A DNA stretch of 64,000 nucleotides, from the NCBI GenBank assembly GCA_002338565.1, contig DDIN01000006.1, forward strand, positions 124,001-188,000, given 5' to 3'. The DNA comes from Hyphomonadaceae bacterium UBA1849. Its GTDB lineage: Bacteria > Pseudomonadota > Alphaproteobacteria > Caulobacterales > Hyphomonadaceae. Shown piece after piece: positions 1 through 9,001 of this stretch. The first letter of the stretch is position 1. Each line of letters opens with the position of its first letter. Under the pieces are notes generated by a model. It was not told the origin of the DNA. It saw only the letters and a list, made by a program, of their open reading frames with translations, and ran no database searches. A program made the position numbers and the translations under genes.

Positions 1-107
1 CATTTCCATGCAAAGAGTTTGATTTTCCACGATGGCACTTGGCCAAATTTGTGGATACTTACCCTTCCGGCGCCTCGTCGCTCTGATGAATTATCTCGGA
101 TTCCAGC

Positions 108-962
108 ATGCCAAAGAGCTACATTCTCACCCTCGCCTGCACCGATCGCTCGGGAATCATTGCGGCTGTCTCCAACGTTTTGCTGAATCACTCGTGCTTC
201 ATTGCGCGCTCTCGTTCATTCGGTGACGAAGGAACAAAGACGTTCTTCCTGCGGCTGTCATTTCAACCGGAGAACGATTCGTTTTCTCTGGAACAGCTTC
301 AGGCCGAACTTAAAGAAACAGCTGCACGACTGGAAGCCGACTGGGATATAGAGCCCGAAGAGCGCAAGATGAAAACGCTCATCATGGTATCCAAGCTGGA
401 TCACTGTGCGAACGCGCTGCTGTATGGCGCTCGCATTGGCGAGCTACCGATAGAACCAGTAGCGATTCTATCAAATCATCCTGACCTCGCACCAACGCTC
501 CAGCACTGGGGGCTACCGTTTCATACCGTGCCTGTCACGCCAGACACCAAACCGCAGGCGGAACAGGCGATGTTCGATATAATCGAGCAAACCGGAGCCG
601 AGCTAACGGTTCTCGCCCGCTATATGCAAATACTATCGAATGATGCGTGCCAACAGCTTTCAGGAAAGTGCATCAATATTCACCACTCATTCCTGCCGAG
701 CTTCAAAGGCGCACGCCCATATCATCGGGCGCACGAACGTGGCGTGAAGATGATCGGTGCGACGGCGCATTACGTCACCGCAGACCTGGACGAAGGTCCG
801 ATCCTTGCTCAGGTGACGCAGGACGTGGACCACTCCCATTCCGCTGGAGATTTCGTAGCGATGGGCCGCTCGCTCGAGGCAACCGCGCTGGTTCGCGCAG
901 TTAAGGCGCATGCTGAAAGACGGGTTTTCCTAAACGGCCTGAAAACAGTCGTTTTCGCCTGA
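108..962 (+). CDS. purU: Formyltetrahydrofolate deformylase PurU
   Basis: Hydrolyses 10-formyl-tetrahydrofolate to tetrahydrofolate and formate, supplying formate and balancing one-carbon pools in the cytoplasm. The 284-residue protein has the PurU layout: an N-terminal ACT regulatory domain (about residues 1-85, with the ACT-like opening ILTLACTDRSGIIAAV) and a formyltransferase-fold catalytic domain. The catalytic region carries NIHHSFLPSFKGARPYHRA and a downstream GATAHYVT...DEGPI stretch, the conserved His and Asp positions of the family. Length is normal. The ATG at 108 is chosen because it opens directly into the ACT domain and has a GGA-type ribosome site about 8 bases upstream. It converges with anbu, 10 bp away. 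Identification is firm. Confidence 0.95.
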   Translation: MPKSYILTLACTDRSGIIAAVSNVLLNHSCFIARSRSFGDEGTKTFFLRLSFQPENDSFSLEQLQAELKETAARLEADWDIEPEERKMKTLIMVSKLDHCANALLYGARIGELPIEPVAILSNHPDLAPTLQHWGLPFHTVPVTPDTKPQAEQAMFDIIEQTGAELTVLARYMQILSNDACQQLSGKCINIHHSFLPSFKGARPYHRAHERGVKMIGATAHYVTADLDEGPILAQVTQDVDHSHSAGDFVAMGRSLEATALVRAVKAHAERRVFLNGLKTVVFA

Positions 963-972
963 CGGGGGCACT

Positions 973-1704
973 TTATACGTCCATCAACCGCATTTGGGAA
1001 AAGGCGTTCTTAAGCGCGTTTGACCAAGCCTCACTGAAAGCAAAGAACCGCGGATCGTCGGCATCGATTCTGCGCTGTTGTTCGAACATCAACGAGTTTG
1101 TTCGCATCACAGCCAAGTCGAGCGGCATGCCTACCGTCAGGTTGGATCGCAGAGTCGAGTCCATAGACAAGAGTGCGCAGATCACACCGTCCTGAATATC
1201 AGTGTCTACATTGATGACGCGATCAAGAATTGGTTTGCCGTACTTATGCTCACCGAGCTGGAAGAACGGAGAGTCTTCGGTGGCCTCAATGAAGTTACCA
1301 GCCGCGTACACCATAAACAGACGCGGCACCCCGCCGACGCGCTGACCGGCAACCAGAATTGACGCCCCAGAGTCGACATTACGCGCAGTGAGGCCCGGTC
1401 CATAGCGCGCCTGAACCTTGCGCATCGTATCTCCTACGACCTGAGCAACCTCAAACATGCTTGGCGCTGAGAAGATCGTCGGCTCATTGGGATTGGGTGC
1501 ATCAAGGCGTTCATTGATTTCGCTGATGACCGCCTGCGTGATCGCGAGGTTACCCGCTGTCATCATAGCGATAGCCCGTTCACCGGGCACCTGCCAAGTG
1601 AACAACTTTTTCACTCGCGAGATGTTATCAACACCCGCATTGGTTCTGGTATCCGCCAGCAGCACAAGGCCCTGATTGAGCTTGATACCAACACAATACG
1701 TCAT
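973..1704 (-). CDS. anbu: Anbu, proteasome-like Ntn-hydrolase peptidase
   Basis: Self-compartmentalising peptidase of the Ntn-hydrolase fold, ancestral to the proteasome beta subunit and HslV. The N terminus begins MTYCVGIK; removal of Met exposes Thr2 as the nucleophile, with Asp18 in the LLADTRTN motif and Lys32/Lys33 in RVKKLF at the expected proteasome-like positions. The 243 residues are typical of Anbu rather than the shorter HslV, and no HslU ATPase is nearby. It is the last gene of the minus-strand set alpha-E/ATP-grasp/anbu, separated from alpha-E by 133 bp and preceded by an AGGAGACC ribosome site. This neighbourhood is the known Anbu context, linked in the literature to a predicted peptide-ligation system; substrates remain unknown. 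Confidence 0.93.
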   Translation of the reverse strand: MTYCVGIKLNQGLVLLADTRTNAGVDNISRVKKLFTWQVPGERAIAMMTAGNLAITQAVISEINERLDAPNPNEPTIFSAPSMFEVAQVVGDTMRKVQARYGPGLTARNVDSGASILVAGQRVGGVPRLFMVYAAGNFIEATEDSPFFQLGEHKYGKPILDRVINVDTDIQDGVICALLSMDSTLRSNLTVGMPLDLAVMRTNSLMFEQQRRIDADDPRFFAFSEAWSNALKNAFSQMRLMDV

Positions 1705-1730
1705 TGAGGTCTCCTCGCGATTGCTCTGTT

Positions 1731-1736
1731 ATTATA
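1731..1736 (-). promoter_or_regulatory. Candidate -10 box for anbu
   Basis: The minus strand reads TATAAT, 26 bases before the anbu ATG, inside the only sizeable gap (133 bp) of the cluster. No good -35 hexamer lies 16-18 bases upstream, so an independent anbu promoter is only possible. Confidence 0.3.
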
Positions 1737-1837
1737 AATCGCAAGCAACGCTTCTACGCCTTCGTCTGGCATTTTCAAGAAGCAAAACTAAAAGCTTTAC
1801 GTGAGTAACGGGGTGAACTGTCTTGTAATTTAGCCAG

Positions 1838-2857
1838 TTAAGTGCCTTGAGACTGAGTCTGCCCCTCAGTTTCAACATTCTCGTCGCTATCTTCGACTTT
1901 CAAAGGCGGTGCAAACGCAAAAGAGAGCCCGATTTCGTGAGACAAATTACCGACGCTTTCGATAAACCATGTAAGGTATTCGTGCAGGCCGTCAGTGAGA
2001 ATCTGCTCGATGTCAGCAGTGCGGAGCCCGCTCAGCATCACTTCCGCACGAATACGGCATGACGTTTGTCGGTCGTAGTATTCTTCGAGTTGCGTGAGCG
2101 ATTGAACAACTCTGTAAAGGCTGTAGCTAAGCGACCTTGGATTCACTTCATTCTGAATAAGGAATGCTGCAACACCATCTCGGGTCACGTCCGACTTGGT
2201 CACAAAGTGATAAGCCCGCTGAACGCCGACCGCCTGCAATAATGAAATCCACTGATAGTGGTCTAGCGTGCCACCGATCGCCCGGAGAGATGGTAGCAGC
2301 ACGTGATACTTCACATCCAGGATACGGGTAGTCGCATCGGCGCGCTCGAGATGACTACCGATGCGCAGAAACTCAAGACCATCGTCGCGTACAAGCGTGC
2401 CTTCGACAGAGCCTCTATATTGTGCCTGACAGACTTTCACCCAATCAACGAACTCGGCCAGATACGCCTTGCGTGTCCGAAGCATACCTATCTGTGCAGG
2501 CAGCTCGTTCCAACCGGAGTTGAGGCTGTTCCAGACCTCCGAAGTCAACCCGAACCGAATAGCACGCGCATTTTCGCGGGCATTGCGAAAGCAGTTGTAT
2601 ATGCTGGAAGGATTATCAGGGTCGGCGACAAGGTGCTCAACGGCCTCTTCTCGCGTTGCATGCTCAAGATCGCCCTTAAACGTACTACCCGCTCCGGCTG
2701 CAATCAGAATGGAAGACCATTCATTCGCGAGCGGACGTCCGGATTCGTTTGGAAGTGTCACCATACGACGTGCCGTATCGATCAGACGAGCGACATTGTC
2801 TGCACGTTCCATCGAACGTGCAATCCAGAAGAGGTTTTCAGCTACACGACTAAGCAT
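1838..2857 (-). CDS. Alpha-E domain protein (DUF403)
   Basis: All-helical alpha-E (DUF403) protein of 339 residues. The start MLSRVAENLFWIARSMERADNVARL is the strongly conserved N-terminal signature of this family, and a second copy of the pattern occurs near the middle (FLRIGSHLERADATTRIL). Alpha-E proteins have no demonstrated enzyme activity; they are always found beside circularly permuted ATP-grasp proteins and transglutaminases and are thought to take part in a peptide-modifying or peptide-synthesising pathway. The ATP-grasp gene lies 6 bp upstream on the same strand, so the two are probably one transcript. The acidic, Gln/Glu-rich C-terminal tail looks disordered. Confidence 0.92.
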   Translation of the reverse strand: MLSRVAENLFWIARSMERADNVARLIDTARRMVTLPNESGRPLANEWSSILIAAGAGSTFKGDLEHATREEAVEHLVADPDNPSSIYNCFRNARENARAIRFGLTSEVWNSLNSGWNELPAQIGMLRTRKAYLAEFVDWVKVCQAQYRGSVEGTLVRDDGLEFLRIGSHLERADATTRILDVKYHVLLPSLRAIGGTLDHYQWISLLQAVGVQRAYHFVTKSDVTRDGVAAFLIQNEVNPRSLSYSLYRVVQSLTQLEEYYDRQTSCRIRAEVMLSGLRTADIEQILTDGLHEYLTWFIESVGNLSHEIGLSFAFAPPLKVEDSDENVETEGQTQSQGT

Positions 2858-2863
2858 CTTATC

Positions 2864-4273
2864 CTACTCCGTCAGAACCCAGGTATCTTTAACGCCGCCG
2901 CCCTGGCTGGAGTTGACCACCAGCGAGCCTTCGCGAAGCGCAACCCTTGTGAGGCCGCCGGGCGTTACCTGACTGATGTCACCGGTCAAAACGAAAGGAC
3001 GGAAATCCACGTGACGCTCAGCAACACCTTCCTCAACAAGCGTCGGGCAAGTCGACAGCGACAAGGTTGGCTGCGCAATAAACGCCGAAGGCTTAGCTTT
3101 CAGACGCTGCGCGTATTGTTCGCGCTCTTCAGCGGTTGATTTCGGGCCGATCAACATACCGTAGCCGCCCGAACCGTGCACTTCCTTCACAACGAGATGT
3201 TCGAGGTTTTCGAGAACATGGCTGAGTTGCGATGGTTCACTACAGCGGAAGGTTTCAACGTTCTTCAAAACAGGCTCTTCGCTCAGATAGAAGCGGATCA
3301 TGTCCTCCACGAAACAGTAAATAGCCTTATCGTCCGCCACACCAGTGCCGGGCGCATTAATGATGGTCACGCCGCCCGCTTTGTAGGCGCGTATGAGCCC
3401 CGGTACGCCAAGCATGGAGCTTGGATTGAACTGCTCCGGATCCAGAAATGCGTCATCAATCCGGCGGTAGATAACATGCACGCGCTGCGGGCCGCGCGTC
3501 GTTCGCATGTAGACCTTATCGCCGTCTACGAAGAGGTCAGACCCCTCAACGAGCGGAATACCCATTTCATCGGCTAGGAATGAGTGTTCATAATAGGCGC
3601 TGTTAAAGTGTCCCGGCGTCAGTATCACGCTGACAATACCGCCATCATCCGCCGCATTCATAGGCGCAACGCTTTCCATGGTCTGGCGCAGCATGTCTGG
3701 ATAATATTCGACCGGCGCAACGTCCCCGTTCATGAACAGCTCTGGGAACAGACGCGCCATCATACGTCGGTTCTCAAGAACATATGAGACGCCCGATGGT
3801 GTCCGGCAATTGTCTTCAAGAACATAAAATCCGTCTTCGCCGGTACGGATCACATCGATCCCTGAAATGTGAGAGTACACATTTTTCGGCGGCATGAAAT
3901 CACGCATAACCGGCTCATAGGCCTCGTTATTGAAGATGATTTCTGCCGGTACGATACCTTCTTTTACGATCCGTGCGGCACCATAAACGTCGGCGATGAA
4001 GGCGTTCAGTGCTTGAGCACGCTGGACGACACCGCGCTGCAGAACATTCCACTCTGATGCGGAGAAAACGCGGGGGATCACATCAAACGGAATAAGGCGC
4101 TCGGGATCACCGCCCTCGCCGTAGACCGCGAATGTAATTCCGATTTTTCGAAACAATGTCTCAGCTTCTGAGGAAGCCTGTTTGAGGTCATCTATCGACT
4201 GACTTTTCAGCCAGGTATCAATTTGTTGATACTCGGGCCGCACCAGCCCGCTCTGAGTCATCTCACTGAACAT
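2864..4273 (-). CDS. Circularly permuted ATP-grasp protein (DUF404/DUF407)
   Basis: 469-residue member of the circularly permuted ATP-grasp type 2 family, predicted amide-bond-forming ligases. Family hallmarks are the central RTGEDGFYVLEDNCRTPSG region, the YYPDMLRQ segment and the C-terminal KEVHGSGGYGM and SFIAQPT-like metal/ATP-binding stretches (here AFIAQPTLSLS). It heads the minus-strand operon with alpha-E and is divergent from the transglutaminase across 137 bp. Known context: these ligases co-occur with alpha-E, transglutaminase and Anbu, and are inferred to ligate amino acids or peptides; no product has been established. ATG at 4273 is used; Met5 is an alternative start. Confidence 0.92.
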   Translation of the reverse strand: MFSEMTQSGLVRPEYQQIDTWLKSQSIDDLKQASSEAETLFRKIGITFAVYGEGGDPERLIPFDVIPRVFSASEWNVLQRGVVQRAQALNAFIADVYGAARIVKEGIVPAEIIFNNEAYEPVMRDFMPPKNVYSHISGIDVIRTGEDGFYVLEDNCRTPSGVSYVLENRRMMARLFPELFMNGDVAPVEYYPDMLRQTMESVAPMNAADDGGIVSVILTPGHFNSAYYEHSFLADEMGIPLVEGSDLFVDGDKVYMRTTRGPQRVHVIYRRIDDAFLDPEQFNPSSMLGVPGLIRAYKAGGVTIINAPGTGVADDKAIYCFVEDMIRFYLSEEPVLKNVETFRCSEPSQLSHVLENLEHLVVKEVHGSGGYGMLIGPKSTAEEREQYAQRLKAKPSAFIAQPTLSLSTCPTLVEEGVAERHVDFRPFVLTGDISQVTPGGLTRVALREGSLVVNSSQGGGVKDTWVLTE

Positions 4274-4410
4274 TTAACACCGTAAACCATTACTCCATTG
4301 CCTATGAAGCTGGCACGCGGCTGATCATTTACCAAGACAAAGACCGAAAAAAATCGTGTAATTGATTGTTTTGGTTGCAGGCCGTCCGATTTAGGCGTTA
4401 GCCATGCCTT
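4274..4410. promoter_or_regulatory. Divergent intergenic region, ATP-grasp / transglutaminase
   Basis: A 137-bp A/T-richer gap between two divergent genes of the Anbu-type cluster must hold both promoters. I see no convincing -35/-10 pair and no clear ribosome site before the transglutaminase ATG. Confidence 0.4.
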
Positions 4411-7400
4411 ATGACTATACGCATTGGCCTTACTCACCGCACTTCGTATTCCTACGACAAACCCGTCAAAATGGGGCCGCAGACAATCCGGCTACGGCCA
4501 GCGCCTCACTGCCGCACGCCAATCGTCAGCTATAGCCAGACGATTTTGCCGGAAGATCACTTCATCAACTGGCAGCAAGACCCGTTCGGGAATTACCTTG
4601 CCCGTATCGTCATTCCTGAAAAGACGACGCAGTTCTCTGTAGAGATCGATCTTGTCGCTGACATGATAGCGATCAACCCGTTCGACTTCTTCCTTGAAGA
4701 CAGCGCATCCCACACGCCGTTCACGTACGACGACGAAACTAAGAAGCAGCTCCAGCCCTATCTCGAAACTGACACGACCGGACCGGAGTTCGAGAAGTTT
4801 CTCGTGCAGGCGAAAAAGATCTGGGGCTCCAAGCAAGGTGAAGCCACTTCCACCGTAGATACGCTGGTGGCTCTCAATCAGCTTGTAGAAGCCAAAATTG
4901 ACTACACCATACGTATGGAACCAGGGGTTCAGACACCTGAAGAAACACTCGCACTAGCGAAAGGCTCATGCCGGGACTCCAGCTGGCTACTGGTCAATAT
5001 CTGTCGACGCCTGGGCCTCGCTGCACGATTTGTTTCCGGCTATCTGGTACAGCTGACTGCTGACATCGCATCCGTCAAAGGTCCATCCGGACCGGAAGTT
5101 GATTTTACCGACCTGCATGCCTGGGTCGAAATCTATATTCCGGGCGCTGGCTGGATCGGCCTGGACCCAACTTCAGGTCTGTTTGCCGGTGAAGGACACA
5201 TCCCGCTTGCGGCGACACCCGTGCCATCATCAGCAGCACCAATTTCCGGCGGTCTGGAACCTTGTGAAGTCGAATTCGACTTCGAAATGAAGGTCCAGCG
5301 CCTGATTGATCCTCCGCGTCACTCCAAGCCGCTGAGCCCTGCGCAGTCAGATAAGATCAATGAGGCCGGCCGTGCAATTGATAAAATCCTGACCGACAAT
5401 GATGTCCGTCTGACCATGGGCGGAGAGCCAACTTTCGTTTCAGAAACAAACCGAGATGCGCCAGAATGGACCACAGATGCCGTTGGTCCGGAAAAACGTA
5501 CATATGCAGACCAGCTGATCCGGCGCCTGAAAAAGAAATATGCTCCGAATGGCTTGCTCACACATGGACAGGGTAAATGGTATCCCGGCGAGCCGCTTCC
5601 GCGATGGGCATTCACTGTTTACTGGCGCAATGACGGAGAACCTCTGTGGCGCAATCCCGATCTAATCCAAAAGGAAGAGGAACCGGCATCTTTCACCTCC
5701 GAGGACGCCGCAGTGCTTGCGCAGACAATTGCGACACGCCTCGATCTGGCGCCGGAATGTGCCCAACCGATTTATGAAGACCCCGCTGAAATTGTTCTCG
5801 GTGAGAGCAACCTTCCGATCAATCTTGATCCGGAAGACCCGAAGCTGAAGAAATCAGAAGAGCGCCGCACACTGGCACGCGCGTTTGAACAAGGCCTTGG
5901 AAAGCCAAAAGGCTTCGTAATCCCACTTCAGACCCAGCAAGCTCGCAACAAACAGGGCCGGATGTTCGAATGGATGACTGAAATCTGGGAAAGCCGCCGC
6001 GGAAAGCTCTTCCTTGTACCGGGCGATAGCCCAGCAGGTTTCCGTCTCCCTCTCAAATCACTTCCTGAACTGGACGCAAGTCTCTATCCGGGGCTTATTC
6101 CTCTCGATCCATTCGCGATCGAAGGTGAAATCGCCGCTCCCCAAAACCTGCCTCCGCGCCTGCAGAATAAGACATCTGGCGACGCCGGCAAACGCGTTGT
6201 TCCCGAATACATCCCTGAACGTGAGTTCGTGCAGACCGGAGTGCGCACCGCGATGTCGGTGGAACATCGCGATGGGCACCTTTGCATATTCATGCCACCG
6301 GTCGTCTCAACCGAAGCGTTTCTCGATCTCATCTATGCGGTGGAGGAAGCCGCGTCTCAGACAGGCCTGCCGGTACGCATTGAAGGCTACCCTCCGCCTC
6401 GCGACCCACGTATCAGCGAGATCAAGGTGACACCAGACCCTGGCGTCATTGAAGTAAACGTTCAGCCTACCTCGACTTGGGATGAACTCTCAGACCTGAC
6501 ACGCACGCTTTATGAGGACGCACGCCAGTGCGGGCTGGATTCCTCCACCTTCCTCGTCAACGGACGACCGACTGGCTCCGGGGGCGGTGCGCACATCGTA
6601 ATGGGCGGCGCGTCACCTGATGACAGCCCGTTTTTACGTCGTCCTGACCTGTTGGCGTCGATCATCAGATACTGGCAAAACCACCCTGCCCTCAGCTACT
6701 TTTTTGCTGGCACTTTCATCGGTCCGACAAGTCAGGCGCCTCGCATCGACGAAGCCCGCCATGATCAGCTGTATGAGATGGAACTGGCACTCAAACAGCT
6801 TCCACCATCTACGGAACAGGCACCGCCATGGCTGGTCGACCGTGTTTTGCGCCACCTGCTTGTCGACACGACCGGCAATACACACCGCTCCGAGATCTGC
6901 ATCGATAAGCTCTACTCTCCGGATGGTCCGACAGGGCGCCTTGGACTGGTAGAATTTCGCGCATTCGAGATGCCTCCGCACGCCGAGATGAATCTGGCTC
7001 AGCAACTCTTGCTGAGGGCGCTCATCGCATGGTTCTGGACAACGTCTTACACAGCGCCACTCAAACCGCTCGGGACCGCACTGAATGATGAGTTCATGCT
7101 ACCTGCAATTTTGCGCGCAGACCTGAACAACATTCTTCGCGAAGTCTCCGAAGGCACTGGCGTACAGCTGGACCCAAGTTGGTTCGATGCACACATGGAG
7201 TTCAGGTTCCCGAAAATCGGCAACGTCACGTATGACGGCGTCGATATTGAGCTGCGCCACGCGCTTGAGCAATGGAACGTGTTGGGCGAGGAAGGCGCAA
7301 TTGGAGGCACTGCGCGTTTCGTAGACTCATCTCTGGAACGCATTCAGGTGACCGTCACCGGCGATCTTGGTTCGAGACAACTGCTCTGCAACGGTATCGT

Positions 7401-7743
7401 TATACCTCTGTCAAAAATCCCGGGCAGCGACACCATGATTAGCGGCGTTCGTTTCCGGACCTGGCTACCAGCGTCTTGCCTACACCCAACAATTCAGCCT
7501 CACGGTCCACTAACGTTCGACCTGTACGACAGCCGGATTGGACGCTCCATCGGTGGATGTACTTACTTCCCAACACATCCGGGCGGACGTAACTTCGATA
7601 CACGACCGATCAATGCTCTTGAGGCAGAGGGCCGGCGAATCGCGTCATTCACGGAAACCGGCCATACAGCGGGGCAATTCACGCCTCGCTATATCCAGAC
7701 GGATCCGCGTTTCTCCTCTACGCTCGACCTTCGCTGGTCGTAA
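4411..7743 (+). CDS. Large transglutaminase-like protein with DUF2126 domain
   Basis: 1110-residue fusion. The N-terminal part (about 1-300) is a bacterial transglutaminase N region followed by a transglutaminase core with the full papain-like triad: Cys187 in AKGSCRDSSWL, His236 in TDLHAWVEIY and Asp252 in WIGLDPTSG. The remainder (about 310-1100) is DUF2126, recognisable by LTMGGEPTFVS, DGHLCIFMPP, RPTGSGGGAHIVMGG and the TGNTHRSEICIDKLYSPDGP stretch. DUF2126 has no demonstrated function. Standard companions of alpha-E and ATP-grasp proteins are short transglutaminases of about 290 residues and this long form; only the long form is seen here. Likely a cysteine peptidase or amide-forming enzyme acting with the divergent genes. 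No signal peptide, so cytoplasmic. Confidence 0.92.
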   Translation: MTIRIGLTHRTSYSYDKPVKMGPQTIRLRPAPHCRTPIVSYSQTILPEDHFINWQQDPFGNYLARIVIPEKTTQFSVEIDLVADMIAINPFDFFLEDSASHTPFTYDDETKKQLQPYLETDTTGPEFEKFLVQAKKIWGSKQGEATSTVDTLVALNQLVEAKIDYTIRMEPGVQTPEETLALAKGSCRDSSWLLVNICRRLGLAARFVSGYLVQLTADIASVKGPSGPEVDFTDLHAWVEIYIPGAGWIGLDPTSGLFAGEGHIPLAATPVPSSAAPISGGLEPCEVEFDFEMKVQRLIDPPRHSKPLSPAQSDKINEAGRAIDKILTDNDVRLTMGGEPTFVSETNRDAPEWTTDAVGPEKRTYADQLIRRLKKKYAPNGLLTHGQGKWYPGEPLPRWAFTVYWRNDGEPLWRNPDLIQKEEEPASFTSEDAAVLAQTIATRLDLAPECAQPIYEDPAEIVLGESNLPINLDPEDPKLKKSEERRTLARAFEQGLGKPKGFVIPLQTQQARNKQGRMFEWMTEIWESRRGKLFLVPGDSPAGFRLPLKSLPELDASLYPGLIPLDPFAIEGEIAAPQNLPPRLQNKTSGDAGKRVVPEYIPEREFVQTGVRTAMSVEHRDGHLCIFMPPVVSTEAFLDLIYAVEEAASQTGLPVRIEGYPPPRDPRISEIKVTPDPGVIEVNVQPTSTWDELSDLTRTLYEDARQCGLDSSTFLVNGRPTGSGGGAHIVMGGASPDDSPFLRRPDLLASIIRYWQNHPALSYFFAGTFIGPTSQAPRIDEARHDQLYEMELALKQLPPSTEQAPPWLVDRVLRHLLVDTTGNTHRSEICIDKLYSPDGPTGRLGLVEFRAFEMPPHAEMNLAQQLLLRALIAWFWTTSYTAPLKPLGTALNDEFMLPAILRADLNNILREVSEGTGVQLDPSWFDAHMEFRFPKIGNVTYDGVDIELRHALEQWNVLGEEGAIGGTARFVDSSLERIQVTVTGDLGSRQLLCNGIVIPLSKIPGSDTMISGVRFRTWLPASCLHPTIQPHGPLTFDLYDSRIGRSIGGCTYFPTHPGGRNFDTRPINALEAEGRRIASFTETGHTAGQFTPRYIQTDPRFSSTLDLRWS

Positions 7744-7815
7744 GAGATCACACATCCGTTACCGCGTCGGATTTCCCTTATCTGACGCGACGGAAACCCT
7801 AGCTTCACTCGTACA

Positions 7816-7837
7816 GTGATCTAGAACGTTCGATCAC
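7816..7837. promoter_or_regulatory. Inverted repeat before the RND efflux operon
   Basis: GTGATC (7816-7821) and GATCAC (7832-7837) flank a 10-base centre holding the palindrome GAACGTTC, 46 bases before the adaptor start. Operator size suits a TetR-type repressor, but no regulator gene is nearby. Confidence 0.3.
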
Positions 7838-7882
7838 GCGTAGAAATGCCAACAGGCACTCTGACTATTTGAAGGAAACACT

Positions 7883-9001
7883 GTGCGTTTGATGTCACCA
7901 ATGCGCCTCGGCCTCATTGCGATTCCCGCCCTATTCCTCGTTGGATGCTCCGATAACAATGCATCGACAGGACCCGCGATGGGTGGCGGGCGTGAAATGC
8001 CTGCAACAAGAATTCTGGCTGAACGGGTAGAGTTTCGTGCTGACCGCGAGCAAATCGAGTCCGTCGGGACAGCCCGGGCACGTCTCGCTGCAACCATATA
8101 TCCACAAAGTTCCGGTGAAATCGTTTCAGTCAGCTTCACGTCTGGCCAGTACATCGAAGAAGGACAGGTCCTCGCGCGCCTGGACAACGCTGAAGAACGC
8201 CTTCGTGTCGCACAGGCCAATGTGACACTCCAGAATGCACAGCAACTTCTCGCACGCTATGAACGTATCGATGTCGACGGTGCAATTTCGGAAAGCCAGA
8301 TTGATAGTGCGCAGACAGCAGTTGAAGCAGCTACAATCGATCTGAGACTGGCTGAGGAAACCTTGGCGGACCGCACAATACGCGCGCCATTTTCAGGCTA
8401 TGTCGGACTCACAGACATCGATATCGGTGCGACTGTAAACCAGCAAACAGAGATTACCCGCATAGATGACAGAACAGAACTGTTCGTAGACTTTGCACTG
8501 CCTGAACAGGTCTTCGGTCGCGTCAACGTAGGTGACACGCTGCCCATGCGCCCATTCGCCGCTGCAGAACGCGACATCGAAGCTATTGTTGCTTTCGTGG
8601 ATAGCCGCATTGATGCCGATCGTCGCTCTTTCATGGTACGCGCGGTAGTAGACAACAGCGCTGACGATCTTCGTCCCGGTATGAGTTTCCGTGTAGAATT
8701 CTCGCTACCCGGAAATGATTACCCGGCCGTTCCGGAGGCATCTATCGTCTGGGGCGGCGATGGCGCTTATCTCTGGAAAGTCGTGAACAATCAGGCACAG
8801 CGTGTTCCCGTGACGATCGTGTCTCGCGACAACGGCTATGCGCTTGTCCGCGCTGAACTCAGTGAGAACGACATGATCATCACAGAGGGCGTCCAGAAAG
8901 TGCGCCAAGGGTCATCAGTCTCGGTTGTACAGCCTACAGCCAACAACGCTATTCCCGTTGCTGAAATCCGTCGATCAATCACGGGCGCAGCAGTACAATG
9001 A
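7883..9001 (+). CDS. RND efflux periplasmic adaptor (membrane fusion protein)
   Basis: Periplasmic adaptor linking an inner-membrane RND pump to an outer-membrane channel. The 372-residue protein starts with GTG at 7883, supported by GAAGGA 6 bases upstream; it encodes a lipoprotein signal with lipobox LFLVGC (Cys22). Then follow the lipoyl half (SGEIVSVSFTSGQYIEEGQVLARLDN), a helical hairpin (about 95-160), the second lipoyl half (DRTIRAPFSGYVGL) and beta-barrel and membrane-proximal domains. The stop overlaps the pump gene start by 4 bases (ATGA), so the two are translationally coupled. Substrate is unknown and no local regulator gene accompanies the operon. Confidence 0.94.
   Translation: MRLMSPMRLGLIAIPALFLVGCSDNNASTGPAMGGGREMPATRILAERVEFRADREQIESVGTARARLAATIYPQSSGEIVSVSFTSGQYIEEGQVLARLDNAEERLRVAQANVTLQNAQQLLARYERIDVDGAISESQIDSAQTAVEAATIDLRLAEETLADRTIRAPFSGYVGLTDIDIGATVNQQTEITRIDDRTELFVDFALPEQVFGRVNVGDTLPMRPFAAAERDIEAIVAFVDSRIDADRRSFMVRAVVDNSADDLRPGMSFRVEFSLPGNDYPAVPEASIVWGGDGAYLWKVVNNQAQRVPVTIVSRDNGYALVRAELSENDMIITEGVQKVRQGSSVSVVQPTANNAIPVAEIRRSITGAAVQ

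Noticed and set aside
32..226. 64-codon frame overlapping the purU start
   Set aside because: Out of frame with purU and no family features; purU start is well supported.
2303..3139. 278-codon plus-strand frame over alpha-E and ATP-grasp genes
   Set aside because: Spans two real minus-strand genes and has no family features.
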